A stretch of DNA of 64,000 nt from Oscillospiraceae bacterium (GTDB taxonomy: Bacteria > Bacillota > Clostridia > Oscillospirales > Ruminococcaceae). A model generated the notes under the pieces. The model searched no databases. It had not been told where the DNA came from and saw only the letters and a list, made by a program, of their open reading frames with translations. The stretch lies in NCBI GenBank assembly GCA_021200775.1, contig JAJQGB010000009.1, positions 389,668-453,667 of the forward strand, given 5' to 3'. The translations under genes and the position numbers were made by a program. Positions 19,088 to 27,899 of this stretch are shown piece by piece. The number at the start of each line of letters is the position of its first letter. Position 1 is the stretch's first letter.

Positions 19088-19980
19088 TGAAGATGATACT
19101 TGCCTCCAACAACCCGGAAAAGCTCCATGAAGTTAAAGAAATCCTGACTCCCTATGGAATTACGGTAATCTCCCAATCGGAAGCCGGAATCAGGCTCGAA
19201 GTCGAGGAAACTGGCACCACTTTTGCCGAAAACTCTGAGCTGAAAGCCAGAGCTGTGTATGATTTGACCCACATGCCCGTAATCGCCGACGACTCGGGAA
19301 TCGCAGTCGACGCTCTTAACGGCGAGCCGGGAGTCTACTCCGCAAGATACGGCGGCGATGGTCTTGATGACGTCGACAGATGCCATCTTCTCTTAAAGAA
19401 CATGGAAGGTGTCCCGGATGAAGAAAGAACCGCCCGGTTCGTTTGCGTGATAACCTATTTCGACGAAAATGGCTCGAAGCACCAGTTCGACGGCAAAATC
19501 GAGGGCAAAATCGGCTATGAGATGATAGGCAGTAACGGCTTCGGCTACGACCCGCTATTCATGGTCGGCGACCGTTCACTTGCCCAGTATACCGACGACG
19601 AAAAAAACAGCGTCAGCCACCGTGGCAACGCACTGAGAAAGCTGGAAAATTACTTGAAAGAAACACAAGATACAAAGAGAACTTCACAACTCAATTCAAA
19701 ACAGCGTAGCTACCTCAAAGCCTATGCTGCAAATATCGAACCCTCATTCCAGATTGGCAAGGGCGGAATCAGTGAGGCACAGGTGAAGTCAATCGACGAT
19801 TACCTGACAGCCCACGAGATAGTCAAGATAAAGTGCCTTGAAAACTCGCTTTATACTGCCCGTGAAGCCGCAGAGGAGCTTTCAGACAAGACAAATTCCG
19901 AAGTAGTAATCACCATCGGCTCGAAGGCGGTTCTGTACCGCAGAAATCCGAAAAAGCCGGTTATAGACTTTAAATCATGA
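19087..19980 (+). CDS. XTP/dITP diphosphatase (RdgB/HAM1) fused to a YhbY RNA-binding domain
   Basis: Residues 1-197 form an RdgB/HAM1 pyrophosphatase, which removes deaminated purine nucleotides: ASNNPEKLHEV, TTFAENSELKA, ADDSGIAVDALNGEPGVYSA, GYDPLF and SHRGNAL. Residues about 203-297 form a CRM/YhbY domain, a pre-50S rRNA-binding fold: LNSKQRSYLKAYA, FQIGKGGIS and ITIGSKAVLYRR. In relatives these are two adjacent genes before nadD. The reading frame is continuous, so this is a real fusion in the sequence as given. GGAGGAGAAG lies before the ATG, which overlaps the ftsY stop. Confidence 0.93.
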   Translation: MKMILASNNPEKLHEVKEILTPYGITVISQSEAGIRLEVEETGTTFAENSELKARAVYDLTHMPVIADDSGIAVDALNGEPGVYSARYGGDGLDDVDRCHLLLKNMEGVPDEERTARFVCVITYFDENGSKHQFDGKIEGKIGYEMIGSNGFGYDPLFMVGDRSLAQYTDDEKNSVSHRGNALRKLENYLKETQDTKRTSQLNSKQRSYLKAYAANIEPSFQIGKGGISEAQVKSIDDYLTAHEIVKIKCLENSLYTAREAAEELSDKTNSEVVITIGSKAVLYRRNPKKPVIDFKS

Positions 19981-21170
19981 AGATAGCGATATTCGGGGGC
20001 ACCTTCAACCCCATTCATAACGGACACTTAAACGTAATCGAGAACGTCCTGAAGGAACTTTCGCCCGACAAGCTCATCCTGATGCCGACCCACATTCCGC
20101 CACACAAGGCGGTTAAGGATTTAGCATCTGACGAAGCCCGACTTGAAATGTGCCGGCTTGTGGCAAATCTCTACGAGAACGTTGAAGTCAGCGACTTTGA
20201 GCTCAAATCCAAAGGCAAGAGTTACACCGTCACCACGATGGAGTATCTGAAGAGCCTCTATCCCGACGACGATTTGTACTTCGTCATGGGAAGTGATATG
20301 CTTAATACTTTTCTCACGTGGGTCAAGCCTGATAGAATCATGGAGCTCTGCACACTTGTCTGCGTCTGCCGTTCAGAGAAAGACAGAAAGCAGTCGGAAG
20401 TCAATGCAGATGAGATTCGCAAGGCAGGCGGCAGATGTATTCTCATAGATTGCGAAGCTGTCGAGGCGTCTTCAACCGAAATCCGTGCGGATTTGATAGC
20501 CTACAACAGCTCTTTCGGACGGATTCCCGAATCTGTTGAACGCTATATTCTCAGAAATGGGCTTTATAATTTCGATAAAACGAAGTATAATAGTTATAGG
20601 GAATATCTGGCGCTACATCTCTCCGAAAAACGGTTCAATCACTCTCTCAATGTCGCCGACGAGGCACTCAAACTCGCCGTCCTGTTTGATTGCGACCGAG
20701 AGAAAGCCTATTTTGCGGGACTCGTCCACGACATCTGCAAGGAAATTCCGATAGAAGAGCAGTACGCCCTCACACTAAGAAGTCCTCTTGATGTCACCGA
20801 CGTCGAGCTTCACGCTCCCAAAACCTATCACGGCATCGCCGGCTCAGTGTATCTTCAAGAGCATTTCGGAATAACCGACCCCGATATTCTCTCAGCCGTC
20901 AGATATCACACCGTCGCAAAAGGCGGCATGAATCTTTTAGAAAAGATTATCTACATGGCGGATTTAATCTCGAAGGAGCGCCACTATCCCGACGTTGAAT
21001 ATTACCGTGACGTCACCCACAAGGATCTGGATTTGGGACTTTATGAGGCGATGAAGTTTTCAATTGAGGATTCCATCTCGAAAACCCGCACCATCCCGAC
21101 ACTGACTCTTGATGCATACAACGAGTACACCCTCTATAAACTGAGCCTTCAAGGCGAGACGAAAAAGTAG
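19977..21170 (+). CDS. nadD: nicotinate-nucleotide adenylyltransferase fused to a YqeK HD hydrolase
   Basis: Residues 1-195 are NadD, which makes nicotinate adenine dinucleotide: GGTFNPIHNGHL at 7-18, FVMGSDML and SSTEIRADL. Residues about 205-390 are a YqeK-type HD-domain protein, a family described as symmetrical Ap4A hydrolase: RFNHSLNVADEA, AGLVHDICKEI and HGIAGSVYL. Most Bacillota carry nadD and yqeK as neighbours; here they form one 397-residue chain. The gene overlaps its predecessor by 4 bases and is followed by the LCP-like gene and rsfS, the usual local order. Confidence 0.94.
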   Translation: MKIAIFGGTFNPIHNGHLNVIENVLKELSPDKLILMPTHIPPHKAVKDLASDEARLEMCRLVANLYENVEVSDFELKSKGKSYTVTTMEYLKSLYPDDDLYFVMGSDMLNTFLTWVKPDRIMELCTLVCVCRSEKDRKQSEVNADEIRKAGGRCILIDCEAVEASSTEIRADLIAYNSSFGRIPESVERYILRNGLYNFDKTKYNSYREYLALHLSEKRFNHSLNVADEALKLAVLFDCDREKAYFAGLVHDICKEIPIEEQYALTLRSPLDVTDVELHAPKTYHGIAGSVYLQEHFGITDPDILSAVRYHTVAKGGMNLLEKIIYMADLISKERHYPDVEYYRDVTHKDLDLGLYEAMKFSIEDSISKTRTIPTLTLDAYNEYTLYKLSLQGETKK

Positions 21171-21205
21171 GAACCAAAGGATTCAGCGCCCTTTTGTGAG
21201 CAAAC

Positions 21206-22069
21206 ATGAAAGAGCTACTAAATAAAATCCTGTCTAAGCTTGAAAGAGAAGACCGCCCGAGAATCAGATTCCGTCGTGGGGACAAGCTTCCGCTGATGAT
21301 GGCGATAGCCTCAATAATATCTGCGTCAGCAACCTACATGGTTTTAAGCGGTACTGCGGCATATGCAAGAAAACTCTCAGCCCTGAGAGCAGTGACACCT
21401 GAAAGTGCAGATTTCACTTTTGAAGCCTACTCGTATGAGCCCGCCACTACGAAGAGAAATATTCTCCTGTCGGTAACCGATGGGGAAGAGTTGTGCCGTG
21501 TTCATGTCCTGACTTTTGATGAGGACAAGCACACCCTCGAAATCCTAGATATTCCGCCGGACACTTTTGTCTCCTGCGGAGGCTTTGAGGGAACGCTTGC
21601 GGAGGCATACGAAACCGAAGTCTATGCGGAAATAGTCTCGATGGCACTGAGCCTGCATCTTGATGGAAGCATGGCGACCAGCATTGAAACAGTTTCCGAC
21701 TCAATAAATCTTCTCGGCGGAGTGAAACTTACTCTTGACAAAGAGCTGAAAATCGGCGACAATATAATCAGTAAAGGCGAAAGAACAGTATTGGGAAGCG
21801 TTGCGAGAATTATCCTGTCGGACAGCGCATCCTACTCAGAATCCGATTCAGACAGAATTTCTGCCTATCACCAACTTCTTGTATCGTTTATCTCGACTTT
21901 GAAGGAAAAAGGCGCAGTGGAGTGGGTGAGCCTGACACTTAACCTGATTGTGAACCGTGTCGAAACCGATATGGCCGTCAGCGAGATTATAGAGCTTATA
22001 AATCTTCTGAACGAAACCCAAACAGAGAACATTAATATCAATTTGATAACAATAGAAAATTCAAAGTAA
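21206..22069 (+). CDS. divergent LytR-CpsA-Psr (LCP)-like membrane protein, probably catalytically inactive
   Basis: Residues about 29-53 form one membrane segment, leaving the C-terminal part outside the cell. The extracellular part follows the LCP pattern: NILLSV, then EILDIPPDTFV (113-122), then INLLGGVKLTLDKELKIG. LCP enzymes attach glycopolymers to peptidoglycan and carry an invariant Arg in a PRDT motif; here it reads PPDT, and the Asp/Arg-rich pocket residues are not evident. The position between yqeK and rsfS is where an LCP gene is often found. I infer a degenerate LCP protein of unknown role. The ribosome site is weak. Confidence 0.7.
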   Translation: MKELLNKILSKLEREDRPRIRFRRGDKLPLMMAIASIISASATYMVLSGTAAYARKLSALRAVTPESADFTFEAYSYEPATTKRNILLSVTDGEELCRVHVLTFDEDKHTLEILDIPPDTFVSCGGFEGTLAEAYETEVYAEIVSMALSLHLDGSMATSIETVSDSINLLGGVKLTLDKELKIGDNIISKGERTVLGSVARIILSDSASYSESDSDRISAYHQLLVSFISTLKEKGAVEWVSLTLNLIVNRVETDMAVSEIIELINLLNETQTENININLITIENSK

Positions 22070-22080
22070 AGGAGACCGAA

Positions 22081-22449
22081 ATGACAGAATTAGAAAAAAT
22101 TACGGCAATCGTAAAGGCACTCGATTCAAAGAAAGCCGAGGACATCAGGGTAATCAAAATAACCGACCTGACGATAATTGCGGACTACTTCGTTATCGCC
22201 GGCGGCACCTCAACTACCCACACAAAAGCCCTTGCCGATGAGACCGAATTTAAATTAGGCGAGCTCGGCGTCAAGCCGGACCACATCGAAGGTGTCGACG
22301 GCGCAAGCTGGATAGCAATCGACTTCGGCGATATAATCGTCCACGTGTTCTGTAGCCCGTCTACGGGTGTGGATACAAGAGCTCAATATTCGCTCGAAAA
22401 GCTCTGGAGCGACGGCGAAGTTATTGACATCTCGGGAATGCTGTGCTAA
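22081..22449 (+). CDS. rsfS: ribosomal silencing factor RsfS
   Basis: RsfS binds L14 on the 50S subunit and blocks subunit joining when nutrients are low. The 122-residue sequence contains ITDLTIIADYFVIAGGTSTTH, VDGASWIAIDFGDIIVHVF and YSLEKLW, the family hallmarks. AAAGGAGACC precedes the ATG. It follows the NadD-YqeK and LCP-like genes, as in most Bacillota, and lies 52 bases upstream of leuS. Confidence 0.97.
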   Translation: MTELEKITAIVKALDSKKAEDIRVIKITDLTIIADYFVIAGGTSTTHTKALADETEFKLGELGVKPDHIEGVDGASWIAIDFGDIIVHVFCSPSTGVDTRAQYSLEKLWSDGEVIDISGMLC

Positions 22450-22501
22450 AATACAGTAGATTGACAAAAGGGTCACACCAAGTAAAATATAAGGACTGAT
22501 A

Positions 22502-24907
22502 ATGATGAAATACGATTTCGCGGCTGTCGAGAAAAAATGGCAGGACTACTGGGAAGCCAACCACACTTTCGATGCCAAAATAGACCACTCGAAAGAGAAA
22601 TTCTATGCTCTCGTCGAGTTCCCATACCCTTCCGGAGCAGGACTCCACGTCGGACACGTCAAGGCTTTTTCCGGTCTTGAAGTAGTCTGCCGCAAGAAGA
22701 GACTCGAAGGTTATAATGTCCTCTTCCCGATAGGCTTCGACGCATTCGGACTTCCGGCAGAGAACTATGCCATCAAAACCGGCGTCCATCCGAGAATCTC
22801 CACCGACCAGAATATCCACCACTTCTCAGAGCAGTTGAAGAAGGTCGGTTTCTCCTTCGACTGGTCGAGAACTGTTGACACCACCGATGAGGACTACTAC
22901 AAGTGGACTCAGTGGATATTCCTTAAAATGTTCGAGCATGGTCTTGCATTCAGAGACAAGACCTTAGTCAACTATTGCCCCAGCTGTAAAGTCGTTCTTT
23001 CCAATGAAGACTCACAGGGCGGCAAGTGCGACGTCTGCCACAGCGATGTAATCCAGAAGCCAAAGGATGTCTGGTATCTTCGTATTACTGACTACTGCGA
23101 CAAGCTCCTCGAAGGTCTTGAAGAGGTAGACTACCTCCCGAACATCAAGCTCCAACAGCAGAACTGGATTGGCAAGTCGACCGGTGCGTTCGTCAACTTC
23201 GAGCTGAAAGATATCCCCGAAAAGCTCAGAATCTATACCACCAGACCTGACACCCTCTACGGCGTCACCTTCATGGTTATGGCTCCCGAGCACCCGATTA
23301 TCGACCAGTATGCAGACAAGATTCAGAACTTTGACGCCGTCAAGGCTTACCGTGACGAGTGCGCAAAGAAGACCGAGTTTGAAAGAACCCAGCTCGTCAA
23401 GGACAAGACCGGCGTCAAGCTCGAAGGCATATCTGCAATAAATCCTGTCAACGGTACCGAAATCCCCATCTACATATCCGATTATGTAATGATGGGCTAC
23501 GGCACCGGCGCAATCATGGCAGTTCCTGCCCACGACCAGAGAGACTATGAGTTTGCCAAGAAGTTTGGCATTGACATAATCGAAGTCATCAAGGGCGGCG
23601 ACATCTCAAAGGAAGCCTATACTGGCGACGGCGAGATGGTAAATTCCGGCGAGCTCAACGGCTTGACAAACAAGAAGGATTCCATCGAGAAGATGATTGA
23701 GGTTCTCGAAGCCAAAGGCGTAGGCGAAAAGGGCGTTCAGTACAAGATGAAGGACTGGGCGTTCAACCGTCAGCGTTACTGGGGCGAGCCTATCCCGATT
23801 GTATATTGCGAGCATTGCGGAATGGTTGCTGTTCCGTATGACGAGCTTCCGCTTAAACTCCCCGAAGTCGAGAACTTCGTTCCCGGCTCCGACGGCGAAA
23901 GCCCGCTTGCCAAGATTGACAGCTTTGTAAACTGCACATGCCCGAAGTGCGGCAGACCCGCAAAGAGAGAAACCGACACTATGCCCCAGTGGGCAGGTTC
24001 GTCCTGGTACTATCTCAGGTATTGCGACCCGCACAATTCCGAGGCTCTGGCTTCTAAGGAAGCACTCGACTATTGGATGCCAGTCGATTGGTACAACGGC
24101 GGTATGGAACACGTCACCCGCCACCTGATTTATTCAAGATTCTGGCACAAGTTCCTCTATGATATCGGAGCCGTAAACACTTCGGAACCGTACATCAAGA
24201 GAACGGCTCAGGGACTTGTTCTCGGTCTCGACGGCGAGAAGATGAGTAAGTCCAAGGGCAACGTTGTCGACCCGCTTGATGTTATCAACGAGTACGGCGC
24301 AGACGTATTGAGAGTCTACACCCTCTTCATGGGCGACTATGAAAAGGCGGCACCGTGGAGCGAATCAAGCGTCCGTGGCTGCAAGAGATTCTTAGAAAGA
24401 GTCTGGGCACTTCAGGACACCTTAATTGACGGCGACACCTACAGACCTGAGTTCACTTCAAAGATGCATAAACTCATCAAGAAGGTTTCAAACGACATCG
24501 ACACGATGAAGTATAACACCGCAATCGCCGCAATGATGACAATCTTGAACGACTTTGCGGCAGGCTCAATCAACCGTGCCGAATTGAGAGATTTCCTCAT
24601 CATGCTCTATCCGTTCGCCCCGCATATAACCGAGGAGATGTACGAAAACTGCAATTTCGGCGGATATATTCACGACGAAAAATGGTGCACCTATGACGAA
24701 GCACTCTGCAAGGACAGTGAAGTCGAAATCGCCGTCCAGATTAACGGCAAGATTAAGGACAAAGCTATGGTTCAGACAGAAGCGACATCTGATGAAGTCC
24801 TCGCTCAGGTCAAGGCTATGGACAAGATAGCAAATGAACTTGCAGGCAAAAATATCGTCAAGGAAATCTACGTCAAGGGCAAGCTTGTAAACATCGTTGC
24901 AAAATAA
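22502..24907 (+). CDS. leuS: leucyl-tRNA synthetase
   Basis: LeuRS charges tRNA-Leu and edits mischarged products. The class I signatures are HVGH (near residue 48, in SGAGLHVGHVKAF) and KMSKSKGN near residue 580. An editing domain lies between them (TRPDTLYGVTFMV, GYGTGAIMAVPAHDQRD). Zinc-type cysteine pairs occur at CPSCKV and CDVCHS. The length of 801 residues is standard. ATG at 22502 is taken; the next codon is also ATG. AAGGAC lies 5-6 bases upstream. No T-box leader fits in the 52-base gap. Confidence 0.98.
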   Translation: MMKYDFAAVEKKWQDYWEANHTFDAKIDHSKEKFYALVEFPYPSGAGLHVGHVKAFSGLEVVCRKKRLEGYNVLFPIGFDAFGLPAENYAIKTGVHPRISTDQNIHHFSEQLKKVGFSFDWSRTVDTTDEDYYKWTQWIFLKMFEHGLAFRDKTLVNYCPSCKVVLSNEDSQGGKCDVCHSDVIQKPKDVWYLRITDYCDKLLEGLEEVDYLPNIKLQQQNWIGKSTGAFVNFELKDIPEKLRIYTTRPDTLYGVTFMVMAPEHPIIDQYADKIQNFDAVKAYRDECAKKTEFERTQLVKDKTGVKLEGISAINPVNGTEIPIYISDYVMMGYGTGAIMAVPAHDQRDYEFAKKFGIDIIEVIKGGDISKEAYTGDGEMVNSGELNGLTNKKDSIEKMIEVLEAKGVGEKGVQYKMKDWAFNRQRYWGEPIPIVYCEHCGMVAVPYDELPLKLPEVENFVPGSDGESPLAKIDSFVNCTCPKCGRPAKRETDTMPQWAGSSWYYLRYCDPHNSEALASKEALDYWMPVDWYNGGMEHVTRHLIYSRFWHKFLYDIGAVNTSEPYIKRTAQGLVLGLDGEKMSKSKGNVVDPLDVINEYGADVLRVYTLFMGDYEKAAPWSESSVRGCKRFLERVWALQDTLIDGDTYRPEFTSKMHKLIKKVSNDIDTMKYNTAIAAMMTILNDFAAGSINRAELRDFLIMLYPFAPHITEEMYENCNFGGYIHDEKWCTYDEALCKDSEVEIAVQINGKIKDKAMVQTEATSDEVLAQVKAMDKIANELAGKNIVKEIYVKGKLVNIVAK

Positions 24908-24930
24908 TTTCAGAAAATTGCAAATTTCTC

Positions 24931-24959
24931 TTGACTTACTCGGGCAATTGTTCTATAAT
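24931..24959 (+). promoter_or_regulatory. SigA-type promoter for rpsU
   Basis: TTGACT (24931-24936) and TATAAT (24954-24959) are 17 bases apart. A 100-base leader follows; it contains a possible hairpin around CAGCC(AGCCTCAGGCT)AGCTG at about 25015-25035. Confidence 0.85.
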
Positions 24960-25066
24960 GTAAGAAGTAGCATTGTGTGAAGCTATAGCTTTTTAACATA
25001 GTGTAAAAATCCTCAGCCAGCCTCAGGCTAGCTGCCTGACCATGTGGCAAAGGGAGGGAACATCAA

Positions 25067-25240
25067 ATGGCAGAAATACACGTCGGCAAGAACGAATCAC
25101 TCGATACCGCCCTGAAGCGCTTTAAGAGATCATGCGCTCGTGACGGTGTTATCGCCGAGGTACGCAAAAGAGAACACTACGAAAAGCCTTCTGTAAAGCG
25201 TAAAAAGAAGTCGGAAGCTGCTCGTAAGCGTAAGTACTGA
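25067..25240 (+). CDS. rpsU: 30S ribosomal protein S21
   Basis: This 57-residue small-subunit protein begins [20 protein letters not shown] and ends in the lysine/arginine-rich tail [12 protein letters not shown], which is typical of S21. The spacing from the strong AGGGAGGG site to the ATG is normal. It is monocistronic, with its own consensus promoter and a strong terminator at 25254-25302. S21 is the last protein to join the 30S subunit and assists initiation. Confidence 0.97.
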   Translation: MAEIHVGKNESLDTALKRFKRSCARDGVIAEVRKREHYEKPSVKRKKKSEAARKRKY

Positions 25241-25253
25241 TTAACTTAAAACC

Positions 25254-25302
25254 AAAGGCGAGCAAACGACGATATCGTCGGACTGTTCGCCTTTGTTTTT
25301 TT
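25254..25302 (+). terminator. intrinsic terminator after rpsU
   Basis: AAAGGCGAGCA (25254-25264) pairs with TGTTCGCCTTT (25284-25294), with an inner GACGATATCGTC element. A run of seven T follows. It ends just before the ribosome site of the YqeG gene. Confidence 0.92.
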
Positions 25303-25311
25303 GGAGGAAAA

Positions 25312-25806
25312 ATGCTTTTCAAGCCAAAATACGTATTCAACACCATCGCCGACATCGACATAGACTTTTTGAAAAAAGAGAATATCAAAGCCCTGATTCT
25401 GGACTTGGACAACACCCTGACTACTCACAACAACCCGATTCCGAATGAGAAAATAGGGAAGTGGCTCGAAGGGATGAAAGCAGAGGGACTCCCGATGCTG
25501 ATAATGTCCAACAACCACTACGAGCGGGTGAAGCCGTTTTCGGAATCTCTGGGGCTTGACTTCGTCTGTGACGCAGGGAAACCTTTAGGCAAAGGCTACC
25601 ACGAGGCTGTCGAGCGCCTGGGACTCAGTAAAAAAGAAGTCGCCACGGTGGGAGACCAGATATATACCGACGTCCTCGGTTCAAATCTCCACGGAATCCG
25701 TTGTATCTTCACGTTTCCTATCGTCTACGAAACCGGCTTTTGGTTCAGAGTAAAAAGAACCCTCGAAAAGCCACTACTGCCAAAGAAGGAGAGGGCACTG
25801 AAATGA
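25312..25806 (+). CDS. YqeG-family HAD-IIIA phosphatase
   Basis: This 164-residue protein of the haloacid dehalogenase superfamily has the nucleophile motif LILDLDNTLT near residue 31, motif II LIMSNN, and the motif III/IV region GKPLGKGYHEAVERLG and VGDQIYTDVLGSN. This pattern matches the YqeG family, whose physiological substrate is not settled. TTTGGAGGAAAA stands before the ATG. The stop overlaps the start of the endonuclease IV-like gene by 4 bases. Confidence 0.9.
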   Translation: MLFKPKYVFNTIADIDIDFLKKENIKALILDLDNTLTTHNNPIPNEKIGKWLEGMKAEGLPMLIMSNNHYERVKPFSESLGLDFVCDAGKPLGKGYHEAVERLGLSKKEVATVGDQIYTDVLGSNLHGIRCIFTFPIVYETGFWFRVKRTLEKPLLPKKERALK

Positions 25807-26666
25807 CAGCAAAATTCGGACCAGCCGGAAGCTCCGAAGCCTTTTCAAAAAATTATAAGAAATCCTCGGAAATGCCGAAATACCTCAGTGAAATGGGGCT
25901 TGATGCCTTCGAGTACCAGTGCGGGCAGGGAGTCCGTGTCAGCGAACAATCGGGACAAGCCCTCAAATCCGAAGCCGAGAAGTGGGGAATCAAGCTCTCG
26001 CTTCATTCGCCCTATTTCATCTCACTTTCGAGCATCGAGCCCGAAAAGCGTGACAAGAGCATCGACTACATATTGCAGTCCTGCCGTGCGGCAAGGCTGA
26101 TTGGAGCAGACAGAATTGTCATCCATTCCGGCTCCTGCGCCAAAATTTCACGTGAATATGCGCTTGAACTCGCCTGCGAAACCCTTTCCCGGGCAAGACA
26201 GGCGGCAATCGCCGAAGGCTATGAGGACATCCACTTCTGTCCCGAAACAATGGGAAAGGTGAACCAGCTCGGCACCCTTGACGAAGTCTTGGCTCTTTGC
26301 AAGCTCGACGACACTTTCTTACCTACAGTCGACTTCGGGCATTTAAATGCAAGAACCTTCGGAGCCGTCAATTCAAAAGAGGCATTCTCCGAAATTCTCG
26401 ACAAGATAGAAAACGAGCTGGGAAGCGACCGTTTAAAGGTCTTCCATTCTCACTTCTCAAAAATCGAGTACACAACCCCGGGCGGCGAGAAGAAGCACCT
26501 AACATTTGAGGACACCACCTATGGTCCCGAATGTGAGCCGCTGATGGAGCTAATCGCAAAGCGAGACCTGACTCCTACCTTCATCTGTGAAAGTGCAGGA
26601 ACTCAGGACATCGACGCATTATTCATGAAACAAGTCTACAATAATTATTTATCGGGAGGAAAATAA
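25803..26666 (+). CDS. endonuclease IV-like TIM-barrel protein (AP endonuclease family 2)
   Basis: The 287-residue protein has the metal-binding pattern of AP endonuclease family 2: LSLHSPYFI, RIVIHSGS, CPETMGK, PTVDFGHLNAR and VFHSHFSKIEY. True Nfo enzymes remove abasic sites; this sequence is a divergent relative, so DNA repair is likely but not certain. The ATG at 25803 is chosen because it overlaps the yqeG stop; the open frame extends further upstream only inside yqeG. It is followed after 2 bases by the aminopeptidase gene. Confidence 0.82.
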   Translation: MTAKFGPAGSSEAFSKNYKKSSEMPKYLSEMGLDAFEYQCGQGVRVSEQSGQALKSEAEKWGIKLSLHSPYFISLSSIEPEKRDKSIDYILQSCRAARLIGADRIVIHSGSCAKISREYALELACETLSRARQAAIAEGYEDIHFCPETMGKVNQLGTLDEVLALCKLDDTFLPTVDFGHLNARTFGAVNSKEAFSEILDKIENELGSDRLKVFHSHFSKIEYTTPGGEKKHLTFEDTTYGPECEPLMELIAKRDLTPTFICESAGTQDIDALFMKQVYNNYLSGGK

Positions 26667-26668
26667 AC

Positions 26669-27742
26669 ATGAGCAAATTTGAAAAACTGTTTGCAAGCGG
26701 TGTGATGCCTGAAGGTATCGACTGCGCACTCATAACCGCCGACGTCAACCGCAGGTACTTTACCGGCATGAAGTCATCCGCAGGCACGATAGTCGCATTC
26801 AAGGACAAGGCATACCTCATCATCGATTCAAGATATTTTGAGGTAGCTTCTCTTACCGTCAAGGACGCCGAAGTAATCCTTCAGGGCAAGCTCTTCGAGC
26901 AGATTAATGAGCTTTTAAAGAAGCACGGCGCCAAGACCGTTGCAATCGAGAGCGACTACGTCACAGTCAGCCAGCTTAACAGCTTCAAGGAGAAAATCAC
27001 CGCCGCAGAAGTTGTCTCTTCAAACGATTTGAGCAAGGCAATCGGCGAACTCAGAATCGTCAAGACCCAGGACGAAATCGACAAGATGATTAAGGCACAG
27101 AGAATCGCCGAAAAGGCATTTGACAATGTCCTTAACTTCATCAAGGTCGGTGTCACCGAGCGTGAAATCGGTCTCTGCCTCGACTATTATATGCTGAATA
27201 ACGGCGCAGAGGATTTGTCCTTCGAGACAATCGCCCTGACCGGTGCGAACACATCCCGTCCTCACGGCGTTGGTGGCGACACCAAAGTCACCGAGCACAG
27301 CTTCGTCCTCATGGACTACGGCGCTACATATGATGGCTACCACAGTGATATGACCCGTACCGTCTGCGTAGGCACTCCGACCGACAAGATGGCGGAAGTC
27401 TATAACATCGTCTTGAAAGCTCAGCTCGAGGCTATGAAGCATATCAAGGCGGGCGTAAACGCAAGCGACGTTGACAAGGTTGCCCGTGATATCATCACCG
27501 AAGCCGGCTATGGCGATAAATTCGGACACTCTCTCGGACACGGCGTGGGACTTGAAATCCACGAAGCTCCTGCGGCGGCACCTTCAAGCAAGCATGTCTT
27601 CAAGGAGAACATGATTGTCACCGACGAGCCGGGAATCTATCTCCCCGGAGAATTCGGAGTCAGAATCGAAGACTTTGTCATAGTCAAGAACGACGGTTGC
27701 ATAGACATGACAGAAGCACCGAAGTCGCTAATTGTTCTTTAA
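26669..27742 (+). CDS. Xaa-Pro aminopeptidase (M24 family, PepP/YqhT-like)
   Basis: This metallo-aminopeptidase cleaves N-terminal residues preceding proline. The N-terminal creatinase-like domain (about 1-125) is followed by the pita-bread catalytic domain with metal ligands in VLMDYGATYDGYHSDMTRTV, GHSLGHGVGLEIHEAP, TDEPGIYLPGEFGVRIED. The length of 357 residues fits. GGGAGGAAAATAAAC precedes the ATG. Its position directly upstream of efp is conserved in Bacillota. Confidence 0.95.
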   Translation: MSKFEKLFASGVMPEGIDCALITADVNRRYFTGMKSSAGTIVAFKDKAYLIIDSRYFEVASLTVKDAEVILQGKLFEQINELLKKHGAKTVAIESDYVTVSQLNSFKEKITAAEVVSSNDLSKAIGELRIVKTQDEIDKMIKAQRIAEKAFDNVLNFIKVGVTEREIGLCLDYYMLNNGAEDLSFETIALTGANTSRPHGVGGDTKVTEHSFVLMDYGATYDGYHSDMTRTVCVGTPTDKMAEVYNIVLKAQLEAMKHIKAGVNASDVDKVARDIITEAGYGDKFGHSLGHGVGLEIHEAPAAAPSSKHVFKENMIVTDEPGIYLPGEFGVRIEDFVIVKNDGCIDMTEAPKSLIVL

Positions 27743-27800
27743 AAAGGCGTGATTTAAGCATAATATTTGCATAAAATTCACTTAAATTCGTCTTACCCTC

Positions 27801-27829
27801 TTGCATTATCGGCGATTATCGGTTAAAAT
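27801..27829 (+). promoter_or_regulatory. probable promoter for efp
   Basis: TTGCAT (27801-27806) and TAAAAT (27824-27829) are 17 bases apart. Downstream, a small hairpin GGACAC/GTGTCC (27858-27876) lies just before the ribosome site GGAGG at 27886. Confidence 0.65.
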
Positions 27830-27899
27830 AGAGTTACTAAAGACAGAACTATCCTTTGGACACTTATGTGGTGTCCGAAAGAATTGGAGGAAAATTTAA

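Noticed and set aside
22461..22488. TTGACA and TAAAAT before leuS
   Set aside because: Spacing is 16, but transcription would begin at about 22495, inside the leuS ribosome site, so it is unlikely to be the leuS promoter.
23012..24124. Long minus-strand frames inside leuS
   Set aside because: Strong codon bias of a highly expressed gene opens antisense frames; no motifs or starts support them.
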